From the NCBI GenBank assembly GCA_051881435.1, contig JBJEPW010000034.1:1-64000 (forward strand): DNA of 64,000 nt, written 5' to 3'. Below are positions 7,834 through 17,900 of the stretch, piece by piece. The stretch comes from Fimenecus sp051881435 (GTDB taxonomy: Bacteria; Bacillota; Clostridia; Oscillospirales; Acutalibacteraceae). Position numbers and translations under genes: made by a program. A model generated the notes under the pieces. The model was not told the origin of the DNA. It was given only the letters and a program-made list of their open reading frames with translations, and did no database searches. Numbering within the stretch: the stretch's first letter is position 1; each line of letters opens with the position of its first letter.

Positions 7834-8616
7834 ATGTCGGATTTTGTTATAACTGCGAAAAATAACCCTAAAATTAAAGAAATAAGGGCGCTTTTAACCT
7901 CTGCAAAGGAGCGGCGGAATACCGGTCTGTTCGTTTTGGAGGGAGTTCGCCTTTGCTGTGACGCATTGAAAAGCGGTTGTGAAATCGGAAGTGTTTTTTA
8001 TACCGAAAGCTGTGAAGAAAAGTTTTTTGACGACATTTCGGAGTTGAAAAACGGTGCCGCAGGCTGTTTTTGCGTAAGCGAGGATATAATTAAAAGCATA
8101 AGCGATACAGTTACGCCCCAAGGGGTAGTTTGTACCGTGAAAATGCCGGGGAATACCTTTGAATACAAAGAGGGCGGGAAATATATCGCCCTTGATACGG
8201 TTCAGAATCCCGATAATCTGGGAGCGGTTTCCCGAACTGCCGAGGCGCTGGGAATTGACGGGCTTATTGTTTCAGGCGGCTGTGATATTTACAACCCCAA
8301 AGCATTGAGAGCATCAATGGGTGCGATGTTGAGGCTTCCCGTGCTCGTTTGCGCCGATTTGGGCGAAGAGATTAAAAAAGCAGAGGCTGTGGGAATACCG
8401 TCATATGCCGCCGTGCCTGATAATACGGCAAAAAGTGTTACAGATGTTGATTTTGGAACGGGCGCTTTGTGCATAATAGGCAACGAGGGCAACGGCGTGT
8501 CAAAAGAAATCATTGACAAGTGCCGTGACTGCGTTACAATTAAAATGCGGGGCAGAGCAGAGTCCCTCAACGCCGCCGCCGCTGCCTCAATAATAATGTG
8601 GGAATTGGTAAAATGA
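7834..8616 (+). CDS. TrmH/SpoU-family RNA 2'-O-methyltransferase
   Basis: 260 residues. An N-terminal substrate-binding domain (about residues 1-95) precedes a SPOUT knot domain with the family motifs ALDTVQNPDNLGAVSRTAEALG (Asn and Arg of motif 1), IIGNEGNGVSKE (motif 2) and a C-terminal ESLNAAAAASIIMWE (motif 3). It transfers a methyl group from SAM to a ribose 2'-OH of rRNA or tRNA; which nucleotide cannot be told from sequence. Its stop overlaps the dprA start (ATGA). Confidence 0.9.
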   Translation: MSDFVITAKNNPKIKEIRALLTSAKERRNTGLFVLEGVRLCCDALKSGCEIGSVFYTESCEEKFFDDISELKNGAAGCFCVSEDIIKSISDTVTPQGVVCTVKMPGNTFEYKEGGKYIALDTVQNPDNLGAVSRTAEALGIDGLIVSGGCDIYNPKALRASMGAMLRLPVLVCADLGEEIKKAEAVGIPSYAAVPDNTAKSVTDVDFGTGALCIIGNEGNGVSKEIIDKCRDCVTIKMRGRAESLNAAAAASIIMWELVK

Positions 8617-9845
8617 ACAACGATTTGTATTGGGTGTGGCTTTCCTGCGGATTGGGAGCGGGAGCCTCCTGCCTTGATATGGTTTCGTATTACGAGTGGA
8701 ATCCGTATGATATTTACACTTCGTCGGAAAAGGAGCTGTGCGCTCTTGATGTGCTGACGGAAAAACGCGTAAAAAAGCTTAAAAGCTTTCCTCTCCATAA
8801 GGCGGAGGAGTATTTACGAGTATCGCAGGAAAACGGGTGGAAAATCATAACGCCGTCAAGCAAGTTTTATCCTAAAAATCTTTTGCACTTGCAGGATTTG
8901 CCCCTTGTTTTGTATGTGAACGGTGACGAAACGGCGCTGACGGAGGAAATGTCCATATCAGTGGTCGGAGCAAGAAAGGCGTCAGATTACGGCAGAGCAG
9001 TTGCAAGAGCCCTTTCGGGTGCGCTGGCAAGCCGCGGATTTACGATTGTTTCGGGCGGAGCTTTGGGAATTGACAGCGCCGCGCATAACGGCGCTCTTGA
9101 TGAAAACGGCAAAACGGTTTGCGTGCTGGGTTGCGGGCTGGGTACAAAATACCTTATGGAAAACGAGCCGTTAAGGCAAAAAATCTCTGAAAACGGCGCA
9201 GTTATTACAGAATTTCCCCCATATACTCCCGCAGGGAAAACAACATTTCCTTTAAGAAACCGTATAATTTCGGGAATGACCTTGGGAACGGTTGTAATTG
9301 AAGCAGGGGAGAGAAGCGGCTCGCTTATAACGGCGCGCCTTGCCGCAGAGCAGGGGCACGATGTGTTTGCGGTTCCCGGGGATTTGGTAAGCTCCTCTTT
9401 TTTAGGCACAAATAATCTTATACGCAACGGAGCAATTCCCGTGTTTTCACCCAACGATATTTTAGAGGAATATTGCCACCGTTACTTTGATAAACTGAAT
9501 AATGAAACACGCCCTCCCGATGATGAAATAATCAGGCGGGCACAGGCGTTTTTAACAGATGAGGCGTTTCTATCGGAAAAAAGCGAAAAGCCGAAAGAGC
9601 ATTCCGATAAATCGGCGAAAGAGCATAAAGCACCGCAGAAAACGGCGGTGAAAAAACCTGCTCCGCCGTATCTCACCGAAAATGCCGCAAAGGTTTATTC
9701 CTTTATAGGCGAAAGCCCCGTGCATGTTGATGAGATAATAAACGGCTGTTGTCTTTCGGCAAGTGCGGCGCTTTCAGCACTTACGGAATTGGAAATATAC
9801 GGTCTGATAGCTCAGTTGAGCGGCAGACGATATAAAATAAATTAG
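8613..9845 (+). CDS. dprA: DNA processing protein DprA (Smf)
   Basis: About 410 residues. DprA binds incoming single-stranded DNA and loads RecA during transformation. A SAM-like N-terminal region is followed by the Rossmann-like domain with SVVGARKASDYGRAVARALS, GGALGIDSAAHNGAL, FPPYTPAGKTTFPLRNRIISG and GSLITARLAAEQGHDVFAVPG, then a charged Lys/Ala/Pro linker (about 295-355) and a C-terminal winged helix. ATG 8613 overlaps the previous stop as ATGA and is preferred to GTG 8598. Its presence next to topA is the usual clostridial order. A DpnI homologue nearby is of interest because transforming DNA enters single-stranded. Confidence 0.95.
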   Translation: MNNDLYWVWLSCGLGAGASCLDMVSYYEWNPYDIYTSSEKELCALDVLTEKRVKKLKSFPLHKAEEYLRVSQENGWKIITPSSKFYPKNLLHLQDLPLVLYVNGDETALTEEMSISVVGARKASDYGRAVARALSGALASRGFTIVSGGALGIDSAAHNGALDENGKTVCVLGCGLGTKYLMENEPLRQKISENGAVITEFPPYTPAGKTTFPLRNRIISGMTLGTVVIEAGERSGSLITARLAAEQGHDVFAVPGDLVSSSFLGTNNLIRNGAIPVFSPNDILEEYCHRYFDKLNNETRPPDDEIIRRAQAFLTDEAFLSEKSEKPKEHSDKSAKEHKAPQKTAVKKPAPPYLTENAAKVYSFIGESPVHVDEIINGCCLSASAALSALTELEIYGLIAQLSGRRYKIN

Positions 9846-9856
9846 GAAGATGATAT

Positions 9857-11983
9857 ATGTCAAAGCTTGTAATAGTTGAGTCCCCCTCAAAGGCAAAAAG
9901 CATACAGAAATATTTGGGAAAGGATTACACGGTAGTGTCCTCAAAGGGGCATATCCGTGATTTGCCCGCCGCAAAGTTAAGCGTTGATGTAAAAAACGAT
10001 TTTGCGCCTAAATATGCAGTTATAAAGGGCAAGGAAAAGCTTGTAAAAGAGCTTCGTGAAATGGCACAAAATTCCGACGGCGTTATATTGGCTGCCGACC
10101 CCGACCGTGAGGGAGAGGCTATTTCATGGCACCTTGCAACGCTCCTTGACCTTGATATGAACGAGAATAACCGCGTCAAGTTCAATGAGATAAACAAAAC
10201 AAGTGTTACAAAGGGAATAGAAAAGCCCGAAAAGATAGATTTGGATCTTGTAAACGCCCAGCAGGCTCGCCGTATTCTGGATAGACTTGTGGGCTACACA
10301 TTAAGTCCCTTTATTTCACAAAAAATCAGGCGCGGACTTTCCGCAGGCCGTGTTCAGTCCGTTGCGGTAAGACTTGTGGTTGACCGTGAAAATGAGATAA
10401 GAGCCTTTGTGCCTGAGGAGTATTGGACTCTTGATGCAAAAATGCTTGCTCCCTCGTCAAAAAAATCGTTTGCGGCCCAGTTTACAGGCGACGAAACAGG
10501 CAAAGTTAAAATCACAAGCAAGGAACAAAGCGATTTGTACCTTTCCCGTTTAGAGGGTGCAAATTATGTGGCGACATCGGTGAAAAAAGGTGTTCGCCGC
10601 CGTCAGCCCGCTCCGCCCTTTACCACATCCACAATGCAGCAGGAGGCTTCAAGAAAGCTTAATTTCCAGGCACGCAGAACAATGAAGATAGCACAGGAGC
10701 TTTATGAGGGTATTGACATTCAGGGCATAGGCTCCGTGGGTCTTATAACATATATGAGAACCGACTCCTTGCGCATCTCGGAAGAGGCAAGAGCCGCAGG
10801 AAATGAGTATATTAAAAATACCTTCGGTGAGGAGTATCTTCCCGAAAAGCCCCGTTATTTCAAAACACGGGCAAATGCGCAGGACGGTCACGAGGCAATC
10901 CGCCCCACTATGATGGATATTACACCCGAAAGGGCAAAAGCAAGCCTTACTGCCGAGCAGTATAAGCTTTATAACCTTATCTGGAAGCGTTTTATGGCGT
11001 CACTTATGGCAAACTGTGTTCAGGATACGGTTAAAGCGGAAATTCAGGGCGCAAATGAGCAGGACATGGCAAACGGAAAGTATGTCACCTTTGCGGCAAG
11101 CGGATATTCCGTGCGCTTTGACGGCTACACCCGTCTTTACGAAAGCGGAACTGATGAGGACGAGGAAACAGAGGGCAAGCTCCCGAAAATCTCGGAGGGC
11201 GACCAAATCAAGTTAAAGGAATTGGTGGGCAATCAGCACTTTACACAGCCACCTGCAAGATATACCGAGGCGTCACTCATTAAAACTTTGGAAGAAACAG
11301 GCGTTGGCAGACCGTCAACATATGCTTCCATAATCTCCACTATTACTGCCCGTGAATATGTTGTCCGTGAGCAGAAGCAGTTAAAGCCCACAGAATTGGG
11401 AGAGGCAACAACAAAGCTTTTAAAGGATAAATTCCCCAAGATAGTAAATGTTAAATTTACCGCAGGTATGGAGTCACAGCTTGACGAGGTTGAAAGCGGC
11501 GAGACAGATTATATTAAAATGCTCCACGAGTTTTATGACGATTTCAGCTCAACTCTTTCCAAAGCCAAGGAGGAGATGCAGGGCGTTAAAATAAAGCTCC
11601 AAGAGGACGAAACCGATATTAAGTGTGAAAAATGCGGCAGAAATATGGTTATCAAAACGGGGCGTTTCGGAAAATTCTTAGCTTGCCCCGGATATCCCGA
11701 GTGTAAAAATACAAAACCCCTTGTTGTTGAAACAAATGCAACCTGCCCCGTGTGCGGCGGAAAGATTATTGAGAAAAAGTCCAAAAGGGGCTATGCCTTT
11801 TACGGCTGCGGAAATTATCCCGAATGTAACTTTATGACATGGGATAAACCCACAGATGAACTCTGCCCACAATGCGGAAAATCATTGTTTAAGCGCAAGG
11901 GCGGTATTCTTGCTTGCCTCAATGAGGGCTGCGGCTTTGAGAAAAAGGCAGAGAGAAAAAGAAAGACAAAAGAGGAAGAATAA
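9857..11983 (+). CDS. topA: DNA topoisomerase I
   Basis: 708 residues, type IA topoisomerase relaxing negative supercoils. TOPRIM domain at the start (VESPSKAKSIQKYLG; DPDREGEAISWH near residue 77), catalytic Tyr in LITYMRTDSLRISEEA at about residue 300, and three C-terminal zinc-ribbon units beginning CEKCGRNM, CPVCGGKI and CPQCGKSL, the last with a degenerate C-x4-C half. It follows dprA by 11 bases and overlaps trmFO by one base (TAATG). Confidence 0.97.
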   Translation: MSKLVIVESPSKAKSIQKYLGKDYTVVSSKGHIRDLPAAKLSVDVKNDFAPKYAVIKGKEKLVKELREMAQNSDGVILAADPDREGEAISWHLATLLDLDMNENNRVKFNEINKTSVTKGIEKPEKIDLDLVNAQQARRILDRLVGYTLSPFISQKIRRGLSAGRVQSVAVRLVVDRENEIRAFVPEEYWTLDAKMLAPSSKKSFAAQFTGDETGKVKITSKEQSDLYLSRLEGANYVATSVKKGVRRRQPAPPFTTSTMQQEASRKLNFQARRTMKIAQELYEGIDIQGIGSVGLITYMRTDSLRISEEARAAGNEYIKNTFGEEYLPEKPRYFKTRANAQDGHEAIRPTMMDITPERAKASLTAEQYKLYNLIWKRFMASLMANCVQDTVKAEIQGANEQDMANGKYVTFAASGYSVRFDGYTRLYESGTDEDEETEGKLPKISEGDQIKLKELVGNQHFTQPPARYTEASLIKTLEETGVGRPSTYASIISTITAREYVVREQKQLKPTELGEATTKLLKDKFPKIVNVKFTAGMESQLDEVESGETDYIKMLHEFYDDFSSTLSKAKEEMQGVKIKLQEDETDIKCEKCGRNMVIKTGRFGKFLACPGYPECKNTKPLVVETNATCPVCGGKIIEKKSKRGYAFYGCGNYPECNFMTWDKPTDELCPQCGKSLFKRKGGILACLNEGCGFEKKAERKRKTKEEE

Positions 11984-13308
11984 TGAAAGCGGTAGTTATC
12001 GGCGGCGGCCTTGCAGGCGTTGAGTGCACAAAGGCTCTTTCAAAATACGGAATACAGGTTGATTTGTATGAACAAAAGCCGCAAAGACATTCCCCTGCCC
12101 ATAAGCTTGATACGCTGGCGGAGCTTGTCTGCTCCAATTCACTTAAAGCGGAACGCTTAAATTCCGCCGCAGGGCTTTTAAAGGCGGAAATGGCGCTTTT
12201 AGGCTCTGTGTGCGTTGAAACAGCGTATGAATGTAAGGTGGAGGCAGGCGGCGCTCTGGCAGTTGACCGCTTGGAATTTTCAAGAATAATTACCGAAAAA
12301 ATAAAGAGTGACGATAATATTACCTTAATCGAAAAAGAGGTAACTAAGCTTCCCGAAGCAGACGGCGTTGTAATTTGCGCAGGACCGCTGGCAAGTGAGG
12401 GTTTAAGTGAAACCGTGCGTTCTCTTTGCGGCGACGGACTTTCCTTTTACGATGCGGCGGCGCCTATTGTCAGTGCCGAAAGTATTGATATGACCTGCGC
12501 CTTTACTCAGTCAAGATATGACCGTGGGGGCGAAAGCGACTATATAAACTGCCCCATGAATAAAGAGGAGTATGAGGCGTTTTATGAGGCTATAATAAAT
12601 GCGGAAAGCGCAGAGCTACACTCCTTTGATAAGCGTAAAGATGTTTACGAGGGCTGTATGCCTATTGAGGTGCTGGCGTCCCGAGGTAAGGACACAATGC
12701 GTTACGGCCCCTTAAAGCCTGTGGGGCTTACCGACCCTAAAACAGGGCACAGACCATGGGCAAATTTACAGTTGCGCCGTGAAAACCGTGACGGCACAAT
12801 GTATAACCTTGTGGGATTTCAGACAAACTTGAAATTCAGCGAACAAAAAAGAGTATTTTCCATGTTCCCTGCTTTAAAAAATGCGGAATTTTTGCGCTAC
12901 GGTGTTATGCACAGAAACACTTTTATTGATTCTCCCCGTCTTTTAAACGGTGATTTCAGTATGCGCAGTAATCCCTATCTCTTTTTCGGCGGTCAGATAA
13001 CAGGTGTTGAGGGGTATATGGAGTCTGCCGCAAGCGGACTTATGGCAGGAGTTAACCTTGCCCTCCGCCTTTTGGGAAAAGAAACGGTAATATTGCCCGA
13101 GGACACAATGATAGGGGCATTGAGCCGATATATAAGCGATGAAACGGTGAAGAATTTTCAGCCCATGGGTGCAAATTTCGGAGTATTACCGCCCCTGGGG
13201 GAGAAAATAAGAGATAAACAGGAAAGATATATGATGCTTGCCGAAAGAGGCATAAAGAGTCTTGAAAAGGCGGGCAAAGAATTGATTCAGGTGTTGAAAA
13301 ATGACTGA
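11983..13308 (+). CDS. trmFO: Methylenetetrahydrofolate-tRNA m5U54 methyltransferase
   Basis: 441 residues. TrmFO uses 5,10-CH2-THF and FAD to make m5U54 in the tRNA T loop. The N-terminal FAD motif GGGLAGVECTKALSKYG, the conserved CSNSLKAE region (residue about 50), RPWANLQLRREN and the C-terminal GGQITGVEGYMESAASG are all seen. Start overlaps the topA stop by one base; the end overlaps rnc by eight bases. The window also holds two SAM-dependent m5U methyltransferase paralogues, which therefore more probably act on rRNA. Confidence 0.95.
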   Translation: MKAVVIGGGLAGVECTKALSKYGIQVDLYEQKPQRHSPAHKLDTLAELVCSNSLKAERLNSAAGLLKAEMALLGSVCVETAYECKVEAGGALAVDRLEFSRIITEKIKSDDNITLIEKEVTKLPEADGVVICAGPLASEGLSETVRSLCGDGLSFYDAAAPIVSAESIDMTCAFTQSRYDRGGESDYINCPMNKEEYEAFYEAIINAESAELHSFDKRKDVYEGCMPIEVLASRGKDTMRYGPLKPVGLTDPKTGHRPWANLQLRRENRDGTMYNLVGFQTNLKFSEQKRVFSMFPALKNAEFLRYGVMHRNTFIDSPRLLNGDFSMRSNPYLFFGGQITGVEGYMESAASGLMAGVNLALRLLGKETVILPEDTMIGALSRYISDETVKNFQPMGANFGVLPPLGEKIRDKQERYMMLAERGIKSLEKAGKELIQVLKND

Positions 13309-13966
13309 TTTTGAAAAGAAAATAGGCTATGAATTTAAAAACAAAGCGCTTCTTCAAAGGGCTTTAACTCATTCCTCCTACGCCAACGAAAAGGGTACGG
13401 GGCTTGATAACGAGCGCCTTGAATTTTTGGGCGACTCCGTTTTGGGCTTTATTACGGCGGAATTTCTTTTTGAGCATTTCAAAAACAATCCCGAGGGTGA
13501 GCTTACAAAAAAGCGTGCCTATGCCGTTTGTGAAAAAACACTTTTCGGATATGCGGAAAAAATCGGTTTGGGGGATATGATACTTTTAGGCAAAGGCGAG
13601 GAGCATACAGGTGGCAGACAGCGCCCGTCCGTTGTTTCCGATGCCTTTGAGGCGCTTATTGCCGCAATTTATCTTGACGGCGGAATTGAAAGTGCAAAAA
13701 AATTCGTGCTTCCATTTGTAGAAACGGCAAGCGAAACAAAGCCTGTTTTCAAAGATTACAAAAGCACCCTCCAAGAGGTTTTGCAGCAAAATCCAACGGA
13801 AAAGTTTGAATATATCCTTGTGGGTGAAAGCGGTCCCGACCACGATAAGGAATTTATTGTTGAGGTGCATCTCAACAGCAATGTGATAGGCAGGGGCAAG
13901 GGCAGCAGTAAAAAGCGTGCCGAGCAGGAGGCGGCAAGGTCCGCACTGGAGCTTATGGGATTATGA
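13301..13966 (+). CDS. rnc: Ribonuclease III
   Basis: 221 residues. The RNase III domain (residues 1-145) contains the signature ERLEFLGDSVLGF and the downstream metal ligands in SDAFEALIAAIYLDGG. A double-stranded RNA-binding domain follows (about 150-220), ending GKGSSKKRAEQEAARSAL. It processes rRNA precursors and duplex RNAs. Overlaps trmFO upstream and the radical SAM gene downstream (ATGA), consistent with one operon leading to smc. Confidence 0.96.
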   Translation: MTDFEKKIGYEFKNKALLQRALTHSSYANEKGTGLDNERLEFLGDSVLGFITAEFLFEHFKNNPEGELTKKRAYAVCEKTLFGYAEKIGLGDMILLGKGEEHTGGRQRPSVVSDAFEALIAAIYLDGGIESAKKFVLPFVETASETKPVFKDYKSTLQEVLQQNPTEKFEYILVGESGPDHDKEFIVEVHLNSNVIGRGKGSSKKRAEQEAARSALELMGL

Positions 13967-14958
13967 AGCACTCAAATATAAGTATTTTTGTCCCTCACAA
14001 GGGCTGTCCCAACGATTGCAGTTTTTGCAATCAGCGGACAATCAGCGGTCAAACCGTTCCCGCCGCTCCCGAAGATGTGGATAGGGCGGTAAGAACGGCG
14101 CTTTTACATAATGTTAATCCGAAAACTGCTGAAATTGCGTTTTTCGGCGGTAGCTTTACGGCGATTGAAAGAGATTATATGGTGTCTCTTTTAACCGCCG
14201 CAAAGCATTTTTTGGATACGCATGGTTTTTCGGGAATCCGTGTCTCCACCCGTCCCGATTGCATTGATGAAGATGTATTAAAAGTCCTTAAAGACTACGG
14301 CGTAACCGCCATTGAGCTGGGGGCGCAGAGTATGGACGATGAGGTGCTTTTATTGAATCGCAGAGGTCACACGGCAGATGATGTAAGAAAAGCTTCCGCT
14401 CTTATAAAGGAACAGGGCTTCTCCTTGGGACTTCAAATGATGACAGGGCTTTATAAAAGCGATTTCACGAAGGACGAATACACAGCAAGAGAGATAATAG
14501 AATTAAAGCCCGACACGGTGCGTATTTATCCTACCGTAGTGCTTAAAAATACATATCTTGGATTTTTGCAGGAAACAGGGGAATATAAGGCTCCGACGGC
14601 GGAGGAAACAGCACCCTTTTGCGCAAAGCTTTTGGAGCTTTTCAGAAATGCACAAATAAATGTGATAAAATTAGGGCTTCACAGCAGTGAAACCGTGGAG
14701 CAGGATATGGTAGGCGGAGCGTATCACCCCGCTTTTCGTGAGCTTTGCGAGGGGTACATATATCTGGAAAAAATCCGTGAAAAGTTAAAGGGTTGCGATA
14801 AAAACCGTGAATATGAGGTTTTTGTAAACGAAAAAGCCCTGTCAAAGGCAAAAGGACAGAATAAAAGAAACGAAAAAGCATTGAAAAACGAGGGCTTTTA
14901 TTGTAAAATAAAGGGAAAGCATAATTTGCCCGAATATGAGGCTGAGGTTAACATATGA
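13963..14958 (+). CDS. Radical SAM protein (Elp3-like, no acetyltransferase domain)
   Basis: 331 residues. The iron-sulfur motif is C15-x3-C19-x2-C22 (CPNDCSFC), followed by AFFGGSFTA and the TIM-barrel segment IELGAQSMDDEVL. The C-terminal part corresponds to the radical SAM C-terminal extension of Elp3-like proteins, but the GNAT domain of true Elp3 is missing. It probably modifies RNA or protein; the substrate is unknown. It is coupled by ATGA overlaps to rnc and smc, a placement seen in many Clostridia. Confidence 0.85.
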   Translation: MKHSNISIFVPHKGCPNDCSFCNQRTISGQTVPAAPEDVDRAVRTALLHNVNPKTAEIAFFGGSFTAIERDYMVSLLTAAKHFLDTHGFSGIRVSTRPDCIDEDVLKVLKDYGVTAIELGAQSMDDEVLLLNRRGHTADDVRKASALIKEQGFSLGLQMMTGLYKSDFTKDEYTAREIIELKPDTVRIYPTVVLKNTYLGFLQETGEYKAPTAEETAPFCAKLLELFRNAQINVIKLGLHSSETVEQDMVGGAYHPAFRELCEGYIYLEKIREKLKGCDKNREYEVFVNEKALSKAKGQNKRNEKALKNEGFYCKIKGKHNLPEYEAEVNI

Positions 14959-17900
14959 TTTTAAAAGCAATTACAATGCAGGGCTTTAAATCCTGTCCCG
15001 ACAAAACGGTTCTTCATTTTGACAAGGGTATAACAGGCGTAGTGGGACCTAACGGAAGCGGAAAAAGTAATATTTCCGACGCTGTCCGTTGGGTTTTGGG
15101 CGAACAGTCCACAAAAAGTCTTCGTGGTTCAAAAATGGAGGATGTCATATTCAGCGGAACATCTCTTCGCAAGGCAACAGGCTTTGCGGAGGTTACGCTG
15201 TGCCTTGATAATACGGACAGAGCCCTCGATTGCGATAAGGACGAGGTGAGCATAACACGCCGTTATTACCGTTCGGGGGAAAGTGAATACAAGATAAACG
15301 GCGAAAGTGTGCGCCTTCGTGATATTAACGAGCTCTTTATGGATACAGGCTTGGGGCGTGACGGTTATTCAATGGTCAGTCAGGGAAAAATTGCCGAGCT
15401 TATTTCATCAAAATCGGGCGAACGCCGTGAAATGTTTGAAGAGGCGGCGGGAATTTCCCATTTCCGTTACAGAAGAAGTGACGCTTTAAAAAGACTTTCC
15501 CAGGCAGAGGAAAATCTTGTCCGTTTAAGAGATATTTTAACGGAGCTTGAAAGCCGTGTAGGGCCTTTAAAAATTCAAAGCGAAAAGGCGCAGAAGTTTT
15601 TGGTCCTTGCCGAGGAGAGAAAAAAGCTTGAAATCGGCATTTGGCTTAACAATATTGAAAAAACACAGGAACGCTTAAAGGAGCAGGACAGAAAAATCGA
15701 CATTGCCTCTGTTCAGTACAGCGATACACAAAAACAGCTCTCGGAAATTGAAGAGAAAATGAACGCAAACCTTGAAAAAACCCGTGAAATCAATGTGGGA
15801 ATTGAGCAGGTGCGTTCTTCTGCATCACATTTTGAGGAGCAGGCGGCAGAGCTTGAAAGTCAGGCAAAGGTTTATGAAAACTCCATAATCCACAATAACG
15901 AGTCCATTGAAAGGCTCCAGAAGGACAAGCTTTCGGAAAACGAGAACGAAACCGATGTGGATACGCAGATAGAAGAGGCGAATAAGCAAAAGGAAGCGGC
16001 TCAAAAAGGGCTGGAAGAGGCAAACAAAAAGCTTTCTCAGCAAATGGGCGAAATTGAAAAGCTCCAAGGCGAGAATGATGAGAAAGCCTCACTTTCCGCC
16101 GACCTTTCAAGGGAGATTTCCCTCTTGACAGTAAGCCTTGCGGATAACCGTGTTATAAGCGAAACCGCAAATTCACAAATTGATGAAATCGGGGCGAGAA
16201 TTGACGCTATCAGCCTGTCCTTGGGCGGTCGTCGTGAGGCGGTGACGGCTTTAACAGAGAAAAAGAACAGCGCAAAAGCCCTCCTTGATGAGTGTATTGA
16301 AAAAATCAACGGTTATAAAAACGCTGTTGAGGGCTATCGTATAAAGGTGCAGACAAGAACAGAAAAAAGCGAAAAAATCAAGGCTGAAATCGCCGTTCTT
16401 GACAGTGAAATCGGGCGCAAAAACGAGCGTATAAGAGTTCTTGACGATTTGGAAAAGAATATGGAGGGCTACCAAGGCTCTGTAAGAAGCGTTATGAACG
16501 AGAGTAAGCGCGGCGCACTTCGTGGTATTCACGGTCCTCTCTCCCAGCTTATCACCGTAAAGGATAAATACTCCGTTGCGGTTGAAACAGCGTTGGGAAT
16601 TGCAATTCAAAATATTGTTGTTGATAATGAGAACGACGCCAAGCGTGCCATCGCATATCTTAAAGAAACCCGCGGCGGCAGAGCAACCTTTCTGCCCCTC
16701 ACCGCCATTAAATCAAGGCACCTTGACGAAAAGGGACTTGACGATTGCTACGGCTTTGTAAGCATCGCCTCAAAGCTTGTTTCGGCAGACAGCAAGTACC
16801 GTGACATTATCGAAAATCTTTTGGCAAAAACCGTTATCTGTGACGATATGGATTCTGCCATCACCATTGCGAAAAAATATAATAACCGTTTTAAAATAGT
16901 AACCTTGGACGGTCAGGTTATAAACGCCGGCGGTTCAATGACAGGCGGCAGTAAGGCGCAGGGCGTTGGTATGCTCAGCCGCAGTAATGAAATTGAAAAG
17001 CTTACCGAGGCTGTAAAGGTGCTTGAAGAAAAGAAAAAGGATTTGGCTTTAACGGAAAAATCTTTAAGCGAGGAGCTTGCCGCCGCAGTTGCCGACCTTA
17101 ACGGAATTGAGGGCGATATTCTTTCAGCCAACGAGGAAAAAATCCGCCTTGAAGGCGAATATAAGCTTGCCTGTGAGCAGTATGACACCTCGGCAGGAGG
17201 CGTTGAGGAGCTTCTTAACGAGGAGCAGATACTCAAAGGTCGAATTGAAAAGATTAAGGCGGATAGTATTGCCGCCCGTGAAAAGGTTGAGAAGCTGACA
17301 AAGGCTATTGCCGAAAAGGAAAAGAGCCTTGAAGCAGTCAGCGGCGACCGTGAAAGTCTTGCGGCGGTTCGTGAGGAGCTTTCAGCAGTTGCCGAGCAAA
17401 TCCGCCTTGAAATTTTAGGCTATGAAAAGGATATTGAATCGGCAGAGGATAATATGCGAAGGCTTAATATCCTCAAAGGCTCTCACAGCGACAGAATGGC
17501 AGAGCTGGACAGCGAAATCGAGGCCTTCAAAAATAAGAATATTTGGCTTTTAAAGGATATTGAAAGCTTGCGTGCGTCCGCCGATGAGTTAAGACAGCAA
17601 AACAGCAACGCCAAAGAGAATATCGACAGTCTTTTAGAACAGCGCACACAGCTTGAAAAAGAAAATACCGATTTGCGAAATCTTGAAAAAGCAAAGTCCT
17701 CGGAGCGTGAGCGTGTAAGCGGTGAGCTTGCCCGATTGGAGGAGCGCAAAGCTTCAATGCTCAACGAGTTTGAGGAGTACAACGCAAAGCTTTATGAGGA
17801 ATATCAGTTAACACGCCGTGAGGCGGCAGCTCTTGAAATCGTCATTGAAAATATCGGCGAGGCAAGAACAAAGCTTTCCTCCTTGAAAAACGAGATAAGA